From Pseudomonas kermanshahensis (GTDB lineage: Bacteria; Pseudomonadota; Gammaproteobacteria; Pseudomonadales; Pseudomonadaceae), in the NCBI RefSeq assembly GCF_014269205.2, contig NZ_JABWRY020000001.1, forward strand, positions 4,030,001-4,094,000: DNA of 64,000 bases, in the 5' to 3' direction. Both the position numbers and the translations under genes were made by a program. The first letter of the stretch is position 1; every line of letters starts with the position of its first letter. Below are positions 8,889 through 19,200 of the stretch, one piece after another. The notes below the pieces were generated by a model, which searched no databases, was not told the DNA's origin, and saw only the letters and a list, made by a program, of their open reading frames with translations.

Positions 8889-9833
8889 ATGCCCACCGCG
8901 CAGTTGGCCGAACCCGGCATCCGCATCGGCCTTGCCGAGCTGATCGACATGCGCCACCGCGTGCGCGAAATCCAGCTGTTTTCCCGGCCCGGCCAGCGCA
9001 GCCCGCTGGTGGGCCTGCACCACTCCAAGCTACGCGGGCGCGGCGTGGACTTCGACCAAGTGCGCGTGTACCAGGCTGGCGACGATGTGCGCAACATCGA
9101 CTGGCGGGTCACCGCCCGCACCCAGGAGCCGCACACCAAGCTGTTCCATGAAGAACGCGAGCGGCCGATCTTTATCCTGGTCGAACAGAGCCAGCGGCTG
9201 TTCTTCGGCTCGGGGCTGATGTTCAAGTCGGTGCTGGCGGCCCAGGCTGCGGCCCTGTTCGGCTGGGCGGCACTGGGCCACAACGACCGCATCGGCGGGC
9301 TGGTGTTTGGCGACAACGAGCACCACGAAATCAAACCCCGGCGCAGCAAGCAAAGCCTGCTGCAGCTGCTTAACCGCCTGGCCAAGGTCAACCAGGCGCT
9401 GCACACCGAAGCCACGCCCCAGGCCGACAGCCTGGGCCTGGCCTTGCGCCGGGCGCGTGAGGTGCTGCGCCCTGGCAGCCTGGCGATCGTCATCTGCGAC
9501 GAGCGCTCGCTGACCGACCAGGTCGAACAGCACCTGGCCATGCTTTCGCGCCACTGCGACCTGCTGCTGCTGCCGGTCTCCGACCCGCTCGACCATGCCC
9601 TGCCCGCAGCCGGCCTGTTGCGCTTCGCCCAGCGCAGCGCGCAACTGGAGCTCGACACCCTCGACGCCAGCTTGCGCCAGGCTTACCGCCAGCAGGCCGA
9701 GTCACGTATCGCCCGCTGGGAACTGATGGCACAGAAGCTGCGTGTGGTGCTGATGCCGCTGAGTACACAAAGCGAGATGATCGAGCAACTGCGCGAATAC
9801 CTGAACGCCCAGCGCCCGGGGAGCAGCAAATGA
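8889..9833 (+). CDS. DUF58 domain protein of the MoxR/Bat operon
   Basis: A 314-residue DUF58 protein, a VWA-like fold always found with MoxR ATPases. The family motif lies at residues 39-70: the LRGRGVDFDQVRVYQAGDD stretch followed by NIDWRVTARTQEPHTKLF. ATG 8889 lies four bases after the moxR stop codon. It has no signal peptide or clear membrane helix. The stop overlaps the next start as ATGA. It probably cooperates with MoxR in assembly or quality control of an envelope complex (family-level inference). Confidence 0.9.
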   Translation: MPTAQLAEPGIRIGLAELIDMRHRVREIQLFSRPGQRSPLVGLHHSKLRGRGVDFDQVRVYQAGDDVRNIDWRVTARTQEPHTKLFHEERERPIFILVEQSQRLFFGSGLMFKSVLAAQAAALFGWAALGHNDRIGGLVFGDNEHHEIKPRRSKQSLLQLLNRLAKVNQALHTEATPQADSLGLALRRAREVLRPGSLAIVICDERSLTDQVEQHLAMLSRHCDLLLLPVSDPLDHALPAAGLLRFAQRSAQLELDTLDASLRQAYRQQAESRIARWELMAQKLRVVLMPLSTQSEMIEQLREYLNAQRPGSSK

Positions 9834-10324
9834 CCCCGCTGGACCAGTTGCAACCGCTGATTGCCCCGCCGGCAGTCGGCCTGTGGCCACCGGCACCGGG
9901 TTGGTGGGTATTGCTGGCCTTGCTGCCGCTGCTTGCCTGGGGCCTGTGGCGCGTACGCCATTGGCGCCCCCGCAAACGCCGCATCGTGCGCGCCGAGCAA
10001 CCGCTCGACCCGGTACGCGTGGCCGCCCTGGCCGAACTTGCCCAGCTGCCACGCCCGTATGACGGCGCCCCGGCCGGCGCCTGGCTGCAACAGATCAATG
10101 CCCTGCTCAAGCGCCTGTGCCGCAGCCACTACCCGGGCGCCAACAGCCATACCCTCAACGGCCGCCAGTGGCTGGCGTTTCTCGACAACCGCTGCCCGGC
10201 CGCCGGCCTCACGCGTTGGATGGTGCTGGTCGAAGGGGCCTACAAGCCTGAGTGCAAGCTCGACGACAAAGCCATCGTCGGGCTTAGCCAGGCCGTCGAA
10301 ACCTGGATCCGCAAGCATGTTTGA
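9830..10324 (+). CDS. DUF4381 domain membrane protein
   Basis: A 164-residue protein with one N-terminal membrane helix (about 22-43, PGWWVLLALLPLLAWGLW). A basic stretch (RPRKRRIVR) then starts the DUF4381 cytosolic domain. It is the usual third member of MoxR-DUF58-DUF4381-BatA-BatB-BatD operons. Its start overlaps the DUF58 gene by ATGA and its end overlaps batA-like by 8 nt, so translation is probably coupled. The molecular role is unknown. Confidence 0.87.
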   Translation: MTPLDQLQPLIAPPAVGLWPPAPGWWVLLALLPLLAWGLWRVRHWRPRKRRIVRAEQPLDPVRVAALAELAQLPRPYDGAPAGAWLQQINALLKRLCRSHYPGANSHTLNGRQWLAFLDNRCPAAGLTRWMVLVEGAYKPECKLDDKAIVGLSQAVETWIRKHV

Positions 10325-11393
10325 ACTGGCCTGGCCGTGGATGTTCGCCCTGCTGCCGCTGCCGTGGCTGGCTCGCCTGGTGTTGCCAGCCGCCGACAGT
10401 GGCGAGCCGGTGCTCAAAGTGGGCTTCCTGAACGAGCTGGAAGGCCTGGCCGGGCGCCGGGCACGGCTCAACCTGCCCACCTGGCGCCAGCAGGCGCCCT
10501 TTGTCATCATCTGGCTGTTGCTGCTGCTGGCCGCGGCCCGCCCGCAATGGCTCGGCGACCCGGTACCGGTGGCCGCCAGCGGCCGCGACCTGCTGGTGGC
10601 GGTGGACGTGTCCGGCTCCATGGACTTCCCCGACATGCAGTGGAAGAACGACGAAATCAGCCGCCTCGACCTGGTCAAGGCGCTGCTTGGCGACTTTCTT
10701 CAGGATCGCGAAGGCGACCGGGTTGGGCTGATCCTGTTTGGCAGCCAGGCCTACCTGCAGGCGCCGCTGACCTTCGACCGGCGTACCGTGCGTACCTTCC
10801 TTGACGAAGCGCAGATCGGCATCGCCGGCAAGAACACCGCCATCGGCGATGCCATCGGCCTTGCGGTCAAGCGCCTGCGCCAACGCCCGGCACAGAGCCG
10901 CGTGCTGGTGCTGGTCACCGACGGCGCCAACAACGGTGGGCAGATCCACCCACTGACCGCCGCCCGCCTGGCCGCCCAGGAAGGCGTGCGCATCTATACC
11001 ATCGGCATCGGCGCCAACCCCGAGGCCAGCGGCACGCCCGGCCTGCTGGGCCTCAACCCGAGCCTGGACCTGGACGAAGCCTCGCTCAAGGAAATTGCCG
11101 AGCTGACCCACGGCGCCTACTTCCGCGCCCACGACGGCGCCGAACTGAACGCCATCGGCGACGCCCTCGACCAGTTGGAGCCAGTGGCCCAGCAGCCAAC
11201 CCAGGCGCGCACCGCCAAGGCCTTGTACGCCTGGCCATTGGCCCTGGCACTGTTGCTCAGCGTGCTGCTGGTGGTGGCCGTGCAGTGGCCAGACAACCGC
11301 TTGCAGCGCCTGCTGCGCAAACCGCGCTTTCTGCAGCCGCACCCGGAATGGCGCCAGCGCCTCAAACGCCTGCGCCTGAGGAAACGGCGATGA
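10317..11393 (+). CDS. VWA domain membrane protein, BatA-like
   Basis: A 358-residue inner-membrane protein. An N-terminal aerotolerance-type segment has two hydrophobic helices (about 5-23 and 62-75). The von Willebrand A domain contains the metal-ion-dependent adhesion motif DVSGS at 97-101 and the conserved TDGANNGG. A C-terminal helix follows at about 302-320 and a basic tail. ATG 10317 lies inside the end of the DUF4381 gene. The intact MIDAS contrasts with the degenerate one in the next VWA gene. It is the likely client of the operon MoxR ATPase. Confidence 0.92.
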   Translation: MFELAWPWMFALLPLPWLARLVLPAADSGEPVLKVGFLNELEGLAGRRARLNLPTWRQQAPFVIIWLLLLLAAARPQWLGDPVPVAASGRDLLVAVDVSGSMDFPDMQWKNDEISRLDLVKALLGDFLQDREGDRVGLILFGSQAYLQAPLTFDRRTVRTFLDEAQIGIAGKNTAIGDAIGLAVKRLRQRPAQSRVLVLVTDGANNGGQIHPLTAARLAAQEGVRIYTIGIGANPEASGTPGLLGLNPSLDLDEASLKEIAELTHGAYFRAHDGAELNAIGDALDQLEPVAQQPTQARTAKALYAWPLALALLLSVLLVVAVQWPDNRLQRLLRKPRFLQPHPEWRQRLKRLRLRKRR

Positions 11394-13108
11394 TCGACCT
11401 ATGGCCACAATGGTTGCGCCCGCTCTGGCTGTTGGTAGTGCCACTGCTCGGCTGGTTGCTGTTCAAGCTGTGGCACCGACGCAAACGCGCCGGGCGTTGG
11501 CAGATGATCCTGCCGCCCGCGTTCCACGCCGTGCTGCTCGGGGGCGGCAGCGGCAGCACCAGCAAACTGCCTTGGGTGGCGCTGGGCCTGGCGTGGACGC
11601 TGGTGGTGCTGGCCCTGCTCGGGCCCAGCTGGCAGCGTGTGGAAGAGAGCCGGCAGCGCCCTGCCGACCCGCTGGTCATCCTGCTCGAACTGACCCCACA
11701 GATGCTCGCCGAGGACAGCCCGCCCAACCGCCTGGAGCAGGCCAGGCGCAAGGTCCTCGACCTGCTCGAACGCCGCCACGACAGCCAGACCGCGCTGATC
11801 GTCTACGCAGGGTCCGCCCACACCCTGGTGCCACTGTCCGATGACCTGGGCACCACCCGGAACCTGCTGGAGGCGATCGCCCCCTCGATCATGCCCAAAC
11901 CCGGCCAGCGCGCCGATCTGGCCGTGCAAAAAGGCCTGGCGCTGCTGGCCCAGAGCGGCCTGGGGCAAGGGCGCCTGCTGCTGATCGGCTCCTCGCTCAG
12001 CGCAGCGGAGCGCGAAGGCATCACGCAGGCCCTCGGCCGCCAGGGCCCGAGCCTGCTGATGCTGGGCATCGGCAGCCGAGACGGGGCACCGGTGCGACAA
12101 GCCAATGGCGAATTTCTTAAAGACGACCAAGGCGGAATTCTGCTGCCGCGCCTGGACAGCGCCAGCCTCAAGGCATTTGTCAGCGGCACCGGCGGGCGCT
12201 ACCGCAGTGCCCGGGTCGACGACCTCGACCTGCGCGGCCTGGGCCTGTTCGACACCCCGCGCACTGCACGCAGCGACGGCCAGACCCTGCAATTGGACAG
12301 CTGGGCAGACCAGGGTTACTGGCTGCTCATTCCGCTGTTACTGCTGGCGGCCTGCGCCGGTCGTCGCGGCTGGCTGTTCTGCCTGCCCCTGTTGCTGGCC
12401 TTGCCGCAGCCAAGCCAGGCCTTCGAGTTCAACGACCTGTGGCTGCGCCCCGACCAGCAGGGCCAGCGCCTGCTCGAACAGAACCGCCCGGCCAGCGCCG
12501 CACGCCATTTCCAAAATCCACAGTGGCGCGGCATGGCGCTGTACCAGGCCGGCGATTACGCCGGTGCCGCCCAGGCATTCTCCCAAGGCAACACGGCAGC
12601 GGACCACTACAATCGAGGCAATGCCCTGGCCCGCAGTGGCGAGCTGGAAGCCGCCCTGGATGCCTACGAGCAGGCCCTCGAGCGCCAACCCGACCTGCAA
12701 CCGGCACTGGACAACCAGGCACTGGTCCAGCAGTTGCTGCAACAGCGCGAGGCCAAGGCCGAAGAACAACCCGCCAGCAGCGAGGCCAAAGGCACACCCG
12801 GCAGCGACACCGAAGGCAACAGCAGTTCGGCCAGCAGCCCGGCCCAGGGCGCCCCTGGCAATGACGAACCCGCCAACGCCGAAGAACCCGGCGAAGGCAG
12901 CAACAACAGCCAGGCCACACCCGGCAACCAGGGGGGCGCCGACGACAACGTCACCGTGCCCCCCCAACGCCCGATGTCGACCAACCTCGACGCCGAACAG
13001 CGTCAGGCCCTTGAACAATGGCTACGGGAGATCCCCGACAACCCGGCGGAGCTGCTGCGGCGCAAATTCTGGTATGAACAGCAATTGCATCAGGACAATC
13101 CACGATGA
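11390..13108 (+). CDS. VWA and TPR domain protein, BatB/BatC-like fusion
   Basis: A 572-residue protein: two N-terminal helices, a VWA-type domain (about 95-305), two more helices (about 307-345), then a periplasmic part with TPR repeats (about 380-450, for example NRGNALARSGELEAALDAYE). A low-complexity Ala/Pro/Gly/Ser/Glu stretch (about 458-540) and a short conserved end complete it. The VWA MIDAS is degenerate: where BatA has DVSGS this protein reads ELTPQ. The TPR part corresponds to BatC, fused to BatB. It overlaps both neighbours by ATGA. Confidence 0.9.
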   Translation: MIDLWPQWLRPLWLLVVPLLGWLLFKLWHRRKRAGRWQMILPPAFHAVLLGGGSGSTSKLPWVALGLAWTLVVLALLGPSWQRVEESRQRPADPLVILLELTPQMLAEDSPPNRLEQARRKVLDLLERRHDSQTALIVYAGSAHTLVPLSDDLGTTRNLLEAIAPSIMPKPGQRADLAVQKGLALLAQSGLGQGRLLLIGSSLSAAEREGITQALGRQGPSLLMLGIGSRDGAPVRQANGEFLKDDQGGILLPRLDSASLKAFVSGTGGRYRSARVDDLDLRGLGLFDTPRTARSDGQTLQLDSWADQGYWLLIPLLLLAACAGRRGWLFCLPLLLALPQPSQAFEFNDLWLRPDQQGQRLLEQNRPASAARHFQNPQWRGMALYQAGDYAGAAQAFSQGNTAADHYNRGNALARSGELEAALDAYEQALERQPDLQPALDNQALVQQLLQQREAKAEEQPASSEAKGTPGSDTEGNSSSASSPAQGAPGNDEPANAEEPGEGSNNSQATPGNQGGADDNVTVPPQRPMSTNLDAEQRQALEQWLREIPDNPAELLRRKFWYEQQLHQDNPR

Positions 13109-14739
13109 GTCGCTTCGGCGTCTTTCTGCTCGGTGTCTCATGGGCCTTGATGGCCCAGGCCGAGCCCATGCTGCAAGCCAGCGTCGACCGTACCCGCCTG
13201 GAGGCCGGCGAAAGCCTGGAACTGACCCTCGAAAGCCAGGACGTGACCCAGTTTGGCAAACCCGACCTGCGTGCCCTTGAGGGCGACTTCGAAGTGCGTG
13301 GCACACGCCAGCTGAACAGCCTGCACACGCTCGATGGCGAGACCCGCGCCAGCACCCGCTGGATCATCACCCTGCTGCCACGGCGCAGCGGCAGCCTGCG
13401 CATCCCGGAGCTGCAACTGGGCCAGTCGCGCAGCCAGGCCATCGACCTGCAAGTGCTGCAAGCCGATGCCAGCCGCCAGGAAAGCGCCTCCCAGGTGTTC
13501 ATTGAGGCGACCCTGGACAGCAACGAGGTCTATGTTCAGGCCCAGGCCGTGCTGACCTTGCGCATCTACCATTCGGTGGCGCTGTATGACGACAGCAGCC
13601 TCAGCCCACTGCAGCTGGAAAACGCCAAGGTCGAGCCACTGGGCGAGTCGCGCACCTACGAGAAAGAAATCAACGGCGTGCGTCACGGGGTGATCGAAAC
13701 CCGCTACGCCGTCTACCCGCAGCAAAGTGGCAGCCTCGAAGTGCCGGCGCTGACCTTCACCGCCACCGCGGCTGCCAGCGCCGACAACGAACAATCCGCC
13801 ACGGCCGCCCCGCGTGCCGGCCGCCAGATCCAGGTCAGCTCGCTGCCCCTGCGCCTGGACGTGCGCCCAATTCCAGCGGCCTGGCCGGCCGGTGCGCCCT
13901 GGCTGCCGGCACGCAGCCTGACCCTTGAAGAACACTGGAACCCCGACCCGGGCAGCCAGCAGACGCAGATCGGTGATTCGCTCACCCGCAACATCACCTT
14001 GCGCGCCGACGGCTTGTCCAGCACCCAGCTGCCACCGCTGCCGGCCACCGAAATCACCGGCCTGCGCCGCTACCCCGACCAGCCGCTGCTGCGCAACGAA
14101 ATCAACGAGCGCGGCATGACCGCCAACCGCGAAGAGCGCGAAGCGCTGGTGCCGACCCACAGCGGCGAACTGGCCTTGCCAGCGCTGGAAGTGGCCTGGT
14201 GGAACACCCGCGAAGACCACCTGGAGCACACCAGCCTGCCAGCGCGCACCCTGAGCGTGCAGGACAACCCGGCCCTGAGCGCCGACACGCCGGTCGGCGA
14301 CACCCGTGCGGGCAATAGCCTGTTGTGGCCGTGGCAGCTGGCGACGCTGGTGTTTGCCCTGACCACATTGCTGGGCTTCGCCTTGTGGTGGCGTGCCCGT
14401 TCACAACCCGCGGTACTGCGCGCCGCGCAACAAGGCCCAAGCCCCCGCACGCTGCTGGACGACCTCAAGCGCGCCTGCCAGGCCAACGACCCGCAGACCA
14501 CACGCCAAGCGCTGGACGCCTGGGCGCGGCAGCAGCCGGAGACCCTGGCGGAGATGGCTGCGCGGTTCGTGCCGTTGTCCGATGCGCTGGATGGGTTGAA
14601 CGGGGCGTTGTACAGCGAGAGTGGGCAGTATTGGCAGGGTGAGGATTTGTGGCGCGCGATCGGGACGATTCCGCCGGCTGAGCAGGTGTTGCTGCCGTCG
14701 GGGGAGACCGGGAGCTTGCCGCCGTTGTATCCGAAATGA
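13105..14739 (+). CDS. BatD family protein
   Basis: A 544-residue exported protein with signal peptide MSRFGVFLLGVSWALMAQA. A large periplasmic region with the BatD-type beta-sandwich repeats follows (motif RTRLEAGESLELTLE near the start). One membrane helix lies at about 410-432 (PWQLATLVFALTTLLGFALW), then a cytosolic tail. It is the last gene of the MoxR/Bat operon and overlaps the preceding gene by ATGA. In other bacteria Bat proteins are linked to stress tolerance; the role here is unproven. Confidence 0.9.
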   Translation: MSRFGVFLLGVSWALMAQAEPMLQASVDRTRLEAGESLELTLESQDVTQFGKPDLRALEGDFEVRGTRQLNSLHTLDGETRASTRWIITLLPRRSGSLRIPELQLGQSRSQAIDLQVLQADASRQESASQVFIEATLDSNEVYVQAQAVLTLRIYHSVALYDDSSLSPLQLENAKVEPLGESRTYEKEINGVRHGVIETRYAVYPQQSGSLEVPALTFTATAAASADNEQSATAAPRAGRQIQVSSLPLRLDVRPIPAAWPAGAPWLPARSLTLEEHWNPDPGSQQTQIGDSLTRNITLRADGLSSTQLPPLPATEITGLRRYPDQPLLRNEINERGMTANREEREALVPTHSGELALPALEVAWWNTREDHLEHTSLPARTLSVQDNPALSADTPVGDTRAGNSLLWPWQLATLVFALTTLLGFALWWRARSQPAVLRAAQQGPSPRTLLDDLKRACQANDPQTTRQALDAWARQQPETLAEMAARFVPLSDALDGLNGALYSESGQYWQGEDLWRAIGTIPPAEQVLLPSGETGSLPPLYPK

Positions 14740-14775
14740 GGGGTGGGGTTGGGGTGCATGCCATGGGTATTTTTA

Positions 14776-14825
14776 GCGCCTATCAGATCGAGCGCCGCGC
14801 GGGCGGCGCTCGATCTCATAGGCGC
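14776..14825. repeat. Long hairpin-forming inverted repeat
   Basis: GCGCCTAT (14776-14783) pairs with ATAGGCGC (14818-14825), and a second 14-bp stem (14785-14798 with 14803-14816) continues inward around a 4-nt loop; only one C/C pair interrupts. It lies 37 bp after the BatD stop, without a T-run. It may act as a terminator or be a member of a dispersed palindromic family distinct from REP. The rest of the 238-bp gap before sbcD holds nothing else I recognise. Confidence 0.85.
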
Positions 14826-14977
14826 TGCAAAACTCAAGACATGCGCCCCACACGCAATCCGCCAACATCCCCAGCCATGCCCCCTACCCCCACCATTGAG
14901 TTACCATACCCCCCTGCGCAACGCCCATCATCCAAGCCAAGCCCCCGCTTGCTCGACTCGACACCAACAGGTCATCC

Positions 14978-16216
14978 ATGCGTCTGTTTCATACCTCCGA
15001 CTGGCACCTGGGCCAAAGCCTGCACGGCCAGGAACGCGACTTCGAACACGCCTGCTTCCTCGACTGGCTGCTCGGCCAGCTGCACCTGCGCCAGCCGGAT
15101 GCGCTGCTGATCGCTGGCGACATCTTCGACACGGTCAACCCACCGGTCAAAGCCCAGGAGCGCCTCTACGACTTCATCGTCCAAGCCCATGAGCAACAGC
15201 CCAAGCTGGACATCGTGATGATCGCCGGCAACCACGACTCCGGCTCACGCATCGAACTGCCCGCCGCGCTCATGCGCCGCCTGCGCACCCACGCCTTGGG
15301 CCGTGTGCACTGGCTCGATGAAGGCCAGCTGGATGCCGAGCGCCTGCTGATCCCGCTGACCAACGCCCGCGGCAAGGTCAGCGCCTGGTGCCTGGCCCTG
15401 CCCTTCCTGCGCCCGGCAGAAGTGACCGGCCCGCAGTTGGGTGACGATTACCTGCACGGCATCACCCAGGTGCACCAGCAACTGATTGCCGCTGCCCAGC
15501 AAAAGCGCAAGAAGGACCAGGCGCTGGTCGCCATCAGCCATGCCCACATGGCCGGGGGTGCGGTGTCCGAGGACTCTGAGCGCAGCCTGATCATCGGCAA
15601 TGCCGAAGCCCTGCCGGCCAAGCTGTTCGACAAGGCCATCAGCTATGTCGCCCTGGGCCACCTGCACAAGCCGCAGAAGGTCAATCGCGAAGCGCGCATT
15701 CGCTACAGCGGCTCGCCGATCCCGCTGTCGTTTGCCGAAATCAACTACCCGCACCAGGTGCTGGAGGTGGAGCTGGACGGCGCCGAGCTGGTCAGCGTCG
15801 AGCCGCGCCTGGTGCCCCGCGCCGTGGCCCTGCAACGCATTGGCCCGGCGCCGCTCGGCGAGTTGCTGGTACAGCTGGCTGAGCTGCCGGTGATCGACTT
15901 GCTCGAAGACCCCAATCGTCAGCCCTGGCTCGAAGTGCGTGTGGTGCTGGACGAACCGCAACCCGACCTGCGTCAGCAAGTGGAGGGGGCGATGCAAGGC
16001 AAGGCCGTGCGGCTGATCCGCATCAGCGCCGAATACGCCGGGCGCACGAGTGCCGAGGACGACGACCAGGCCTTCGTCGAACTGTCCCAGATGACCCCGC
16101 AGGACCTGTTCAGCCGCGCCTGGGAACAGGCCTACGGCAACCCCGCCGATGAGCAGGCCCTGGCCGATTTCGCCCTGCTCTTGCAGGACGTCCAGTTGGA
16201 AGAGGAACAGCCATGA
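14978..16216 (+). CDS. sbcD: Exonuclease subunit SbcD (Mre11-like nuclease)
   Basis: A 412-residue Mre11-type nuclease that, with SbcC, cleaves DNA hairpins and blocked ends. Phosphoesterase motifs are in order: HTSDWHLG (5-12), GDIFDT, GNHDSG, SHAHMAGG and GHLHKPQ. The start ATG 14978 gives the canonical N-terminus MRLFHTSDWHLGQ. It overlaps sbcC by ATGA, as usual for this complex. Confidence 0.97.
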   Translation: MRLFHTSDWHLGQSLHGQERDFEHACFLDWLLGQLHLRQPDALLIAGDIFDTVNPPVKAQERLYDFIVQAHEQQPKLDIVMIAGNHDSGSRIELPAALMRRLRTHALGRVHWLDEGQLDAERLLIPLTNARGKVSAWCLALPFLRPAEVTGPQLGDDYLHGITQVHQQLIAAAQQKRKKDQALVAISHAHMAGGAVSEDSERSLIIGNAEALPAKLFDKAISYVALGHLHKPQKVNREARIRYSGSPIPLSFAEINYPHQVLEVELDGAELVSVEPRLVPRAVALQRIGPAPLGELLVQLAELPVIDLLEDPNRQPWLEVRVVLDEPQPDLRQQVEGAMQGKAVRLIRISAEYAGRTSAEDDDQAFVELSQMTPQDLFSRAWEQAYGNPADEQALADFALLLQDVQLEEEQP

Positions 16217-19200
16217 AGATTCTCGCCATCCGCCTGAAGAACCTGGCATCCCTGGCCGGCCCAATCGACATCGACTTCACCGCCGAGCCCCTGGCCAGCG
16301 CCGGCCTGTTCGCCATCACCGGGCCAACCGGCGCCGGCAAGAGCACGCTGCTCGATGCCCTGTGCCTGGCGCTGTTCGGCACCGTGCCGCGGCTCAACGA
16401 CATCGGCCGCGAAGCCAAGGTACCGGACGCCGACGGCGAGATCCCGACCTCGGACCCGCGCAACCTGGTGCGCCGCGGCACGGGCAGCGGCTTTGCCGAA
16501 GTCGACTTCGTCGGCATCGATGGCCGTCGCTACCGTGCCCGCTGGGAAGCCAACCGCGCCCGCGACAAGGCCAATGGCAAGCTGCAACACAGCCGCCAGA
16601 GCTTCTATGACCTGGACAGCGAGCAGGTGCTTGCCAGCGGCAAGAACGAATACAAGCAACTGGTCGAAGCACGCCTGGGCCTGAACTTCGAGCAGTTCAC
16701 CCGCGCAGTGATGCTGGCCCAGAGCGAGTTCGGTGCGTTCCTCAAGGCCGACGACAAGGAACGCAGCGAGCTGCTGGAAAAGCTCACCAACACGGCGATC
16801 TACACCCGCCTTGGCCAACGCGCCTTCAGCAAGGCCCGCGAGGCCGGTGAAACGCACAACGCCCTGAAAGACCGTGCCAGCCACCTGCTGCCGCTGCTGG
16901 CCGAAGCCCGCGCCGAGCTCGACCAACGCCTGGAGCAGGCGCAGCAGCAATTCAAGGCCGACCAGGCGCGTGAGCGCCAGTTGGAGCAACAGCGTGGCTG
17001 GCTCAATGAGCAGCGCCTGCTGCAGGTACAGCAGGCCGAAGCCCATGCAACCCTGCAGGCCGCCGAACAGGCCTGGCAGCAGCTGGCCGAACAGCGCCTG
17101 GACCTGCAACGCCTGGAGCGCCTGGCGCCACAGCGCCACCAGTTCCACCGGCAGCAGGCCTTGGCCGCGCAACTCACGCCACTGGCCAGTGAGCTCGACG
17201 CACAACAGCGCCAGCAAAGCGACCTGCACAACCGCACCGGCGAACTGGAGCAGGCCCTCGAATCAGCCCGCCAGGCGCTGAGCCAGGCCCAGGCCAGCCA
17301 AGGCGAAAACGCCCCGCGCTTGCGCCAGGCGTTCGCCGAGCAAGACACCCTCACCCGCCTGGAACAGGAACTGGTCAAGGCGCGCGAAACCGGCCAGCAG
17401 GCCGACCTGGCCGCGGCCGAGCTGCAGCAACAATTGCAGCAGCTGGCCGAGCACCAGCAGCGCGGCCAGCAGCAACTGGCTCACATTGAAGCAGCCCTGG
17501 CTGACAGTGCGCCCCTGGCCGCCCTGACCAACGCCTGGCAGGCCTATCGCCCGCAGCTGCAACAGTTGCTGCAAATCGGCAACCGCCTGAACCAGGGCCG
17601 CGAAGAGCTGCCCGGCCTGCAGGCCCAGGCCAGCCAGGCCAATGCGCAACTGCAGGAACAGCGCGACGCCCTCGACGTGTTGTTCCGCGAAGCCGCAGCA
17701 GAGCCTCAGGCCCTGGCCGAGCAGCTCGACCTGCTGGGTGGCATGCTGCAAGAAAACCGCAAGCAACAACGCGCCGTGGAAGAACTGTCGCGCCTGCACG
17801 CCCGCGAGCAGGAGCTGCAACAGGGTATTCAGTCGCTGCGCGAACGCCAGCAACAGGCCATGCAGCAACGCCAGCAACTGATTGGCGAAGGCACTGCCGC
17901 CAAGGCCGAGCTGGAAGCCGCCGAGCAGGCGCTGGCACTGACCCGGCAACTGCTGGAACGCCAGCGCCTGGCACGCAACACCAGCGTCGAAGAGCTGCGT
18001 GCGCAGTTGCACGATGGCGAACCGTGCCCGGTTTGCGGCAGCGCCGAACACCCCTTCCACCAGCCTGAAGCGCTGCTGCAGAGCCTTGGCCGGCATGACC
18101 AGGCCGAAGAAGCCACGGCCCTGGCCCAGGTTGAGCAATTCAACACCCGCCTGATCGAACTGCGCACCCAGGTGGGTGTGGTCAACGGCCAGATCAAGGA
18201 ATACCAGCACCAACAGGCACAACTGAACGAGCAATTGCAGCCATTGGCCGGCCAACTCGCCGCCCATGCCTTGTGGCCCGCCCTCAGCGCCCATGAAGGC
18301 AAGGCCCGCAGTGGTTGGCTGGACAGCCAGTTGCAGCGCCTCGACCAAGAGATCGCCCGCGACGAAAAACGCCAGTCCACCCTGCTGACCCTGCAACGCG
18401 ATGCCGCCCGCCTGAACCAGCAGTTGCAGGCTGCCAGCGAAGCCCAACAGCAGGCCCAGCGCCGCCTGGACCAACAGCATCAAGCCCTGGCTGCCGACCA
18501 AGAGCGCCTCGAACAGGCCCTGGCTGATTTCGCCACCCTGCTGCCAGCGCCTGTGTTGCAGGCACTGCACGATGAGCCAGCGCACGCCTTCCTCAGCCTT
18601 GACCAGCAGATCGCCCAGCGCCAGCAACAGCTGGACCAGCAAAAGGACGAACTGCAGGAACAACAGCAACGCCAGCAACAGCTGGAGCGCCTGCACGATC
18701 AGCAACACACCCGCGTGCAGCGCCAGCAAGACCTGCAGCAGCAGATCAACGGGCTGGCCGAGCAGATGGAAAAAGCCCGCGCCGCATTGGCCGAGTTGCT
18801 GGGTGACCACCCGCGCGCCGAAGACTGGCAGCGCCATCTGGAACAGCAGGTGGAGCAGGCCCGCACAAGCGAGGCCGAAACGGCCGAGCGCCTGCAACAC
18901 GCCCGCACCCAAGCCCTGCAACTGGCCGGCGAACTCAAGGCCAACATCGCCCGCCAACAGGCGCTCGAACAGGAACACCAGCAGTTGCAGGGGGAAATCG
19001 CCCAATGGCGCGCTGAACACCCCGAGCTGGACGACAGTGGCCTGGACCGCTTGCTGGCCATGGACGACGCGCAAATGGCCGAACTGCGCCAGCACCTGCA
19101 GGCGGCGGAAAAGGCTATCGAACAAGGCCGCGTGCTGTTGCAGGAGCGTGAACAGCGGCTGCAGCAACATGCCGCGCAAGCCAGTGTCGAAGCCACGGCC

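Noticed and set aside
14743..15192. 149-codon plus-strand frame across the sbcD start
   Set aside because: It overlaps the canonical N-terminus of SbcD in another frame, runs through the large hairpin and lacks a ribosome-binding site.
17263..19179. Long minus-strand frame (638 codons) inside sbcC
   Set aside because: It is a Leu/Gln-rich shadow of the Gln/Leu-rich coiled coil of SbcC; no start signal or family motif.
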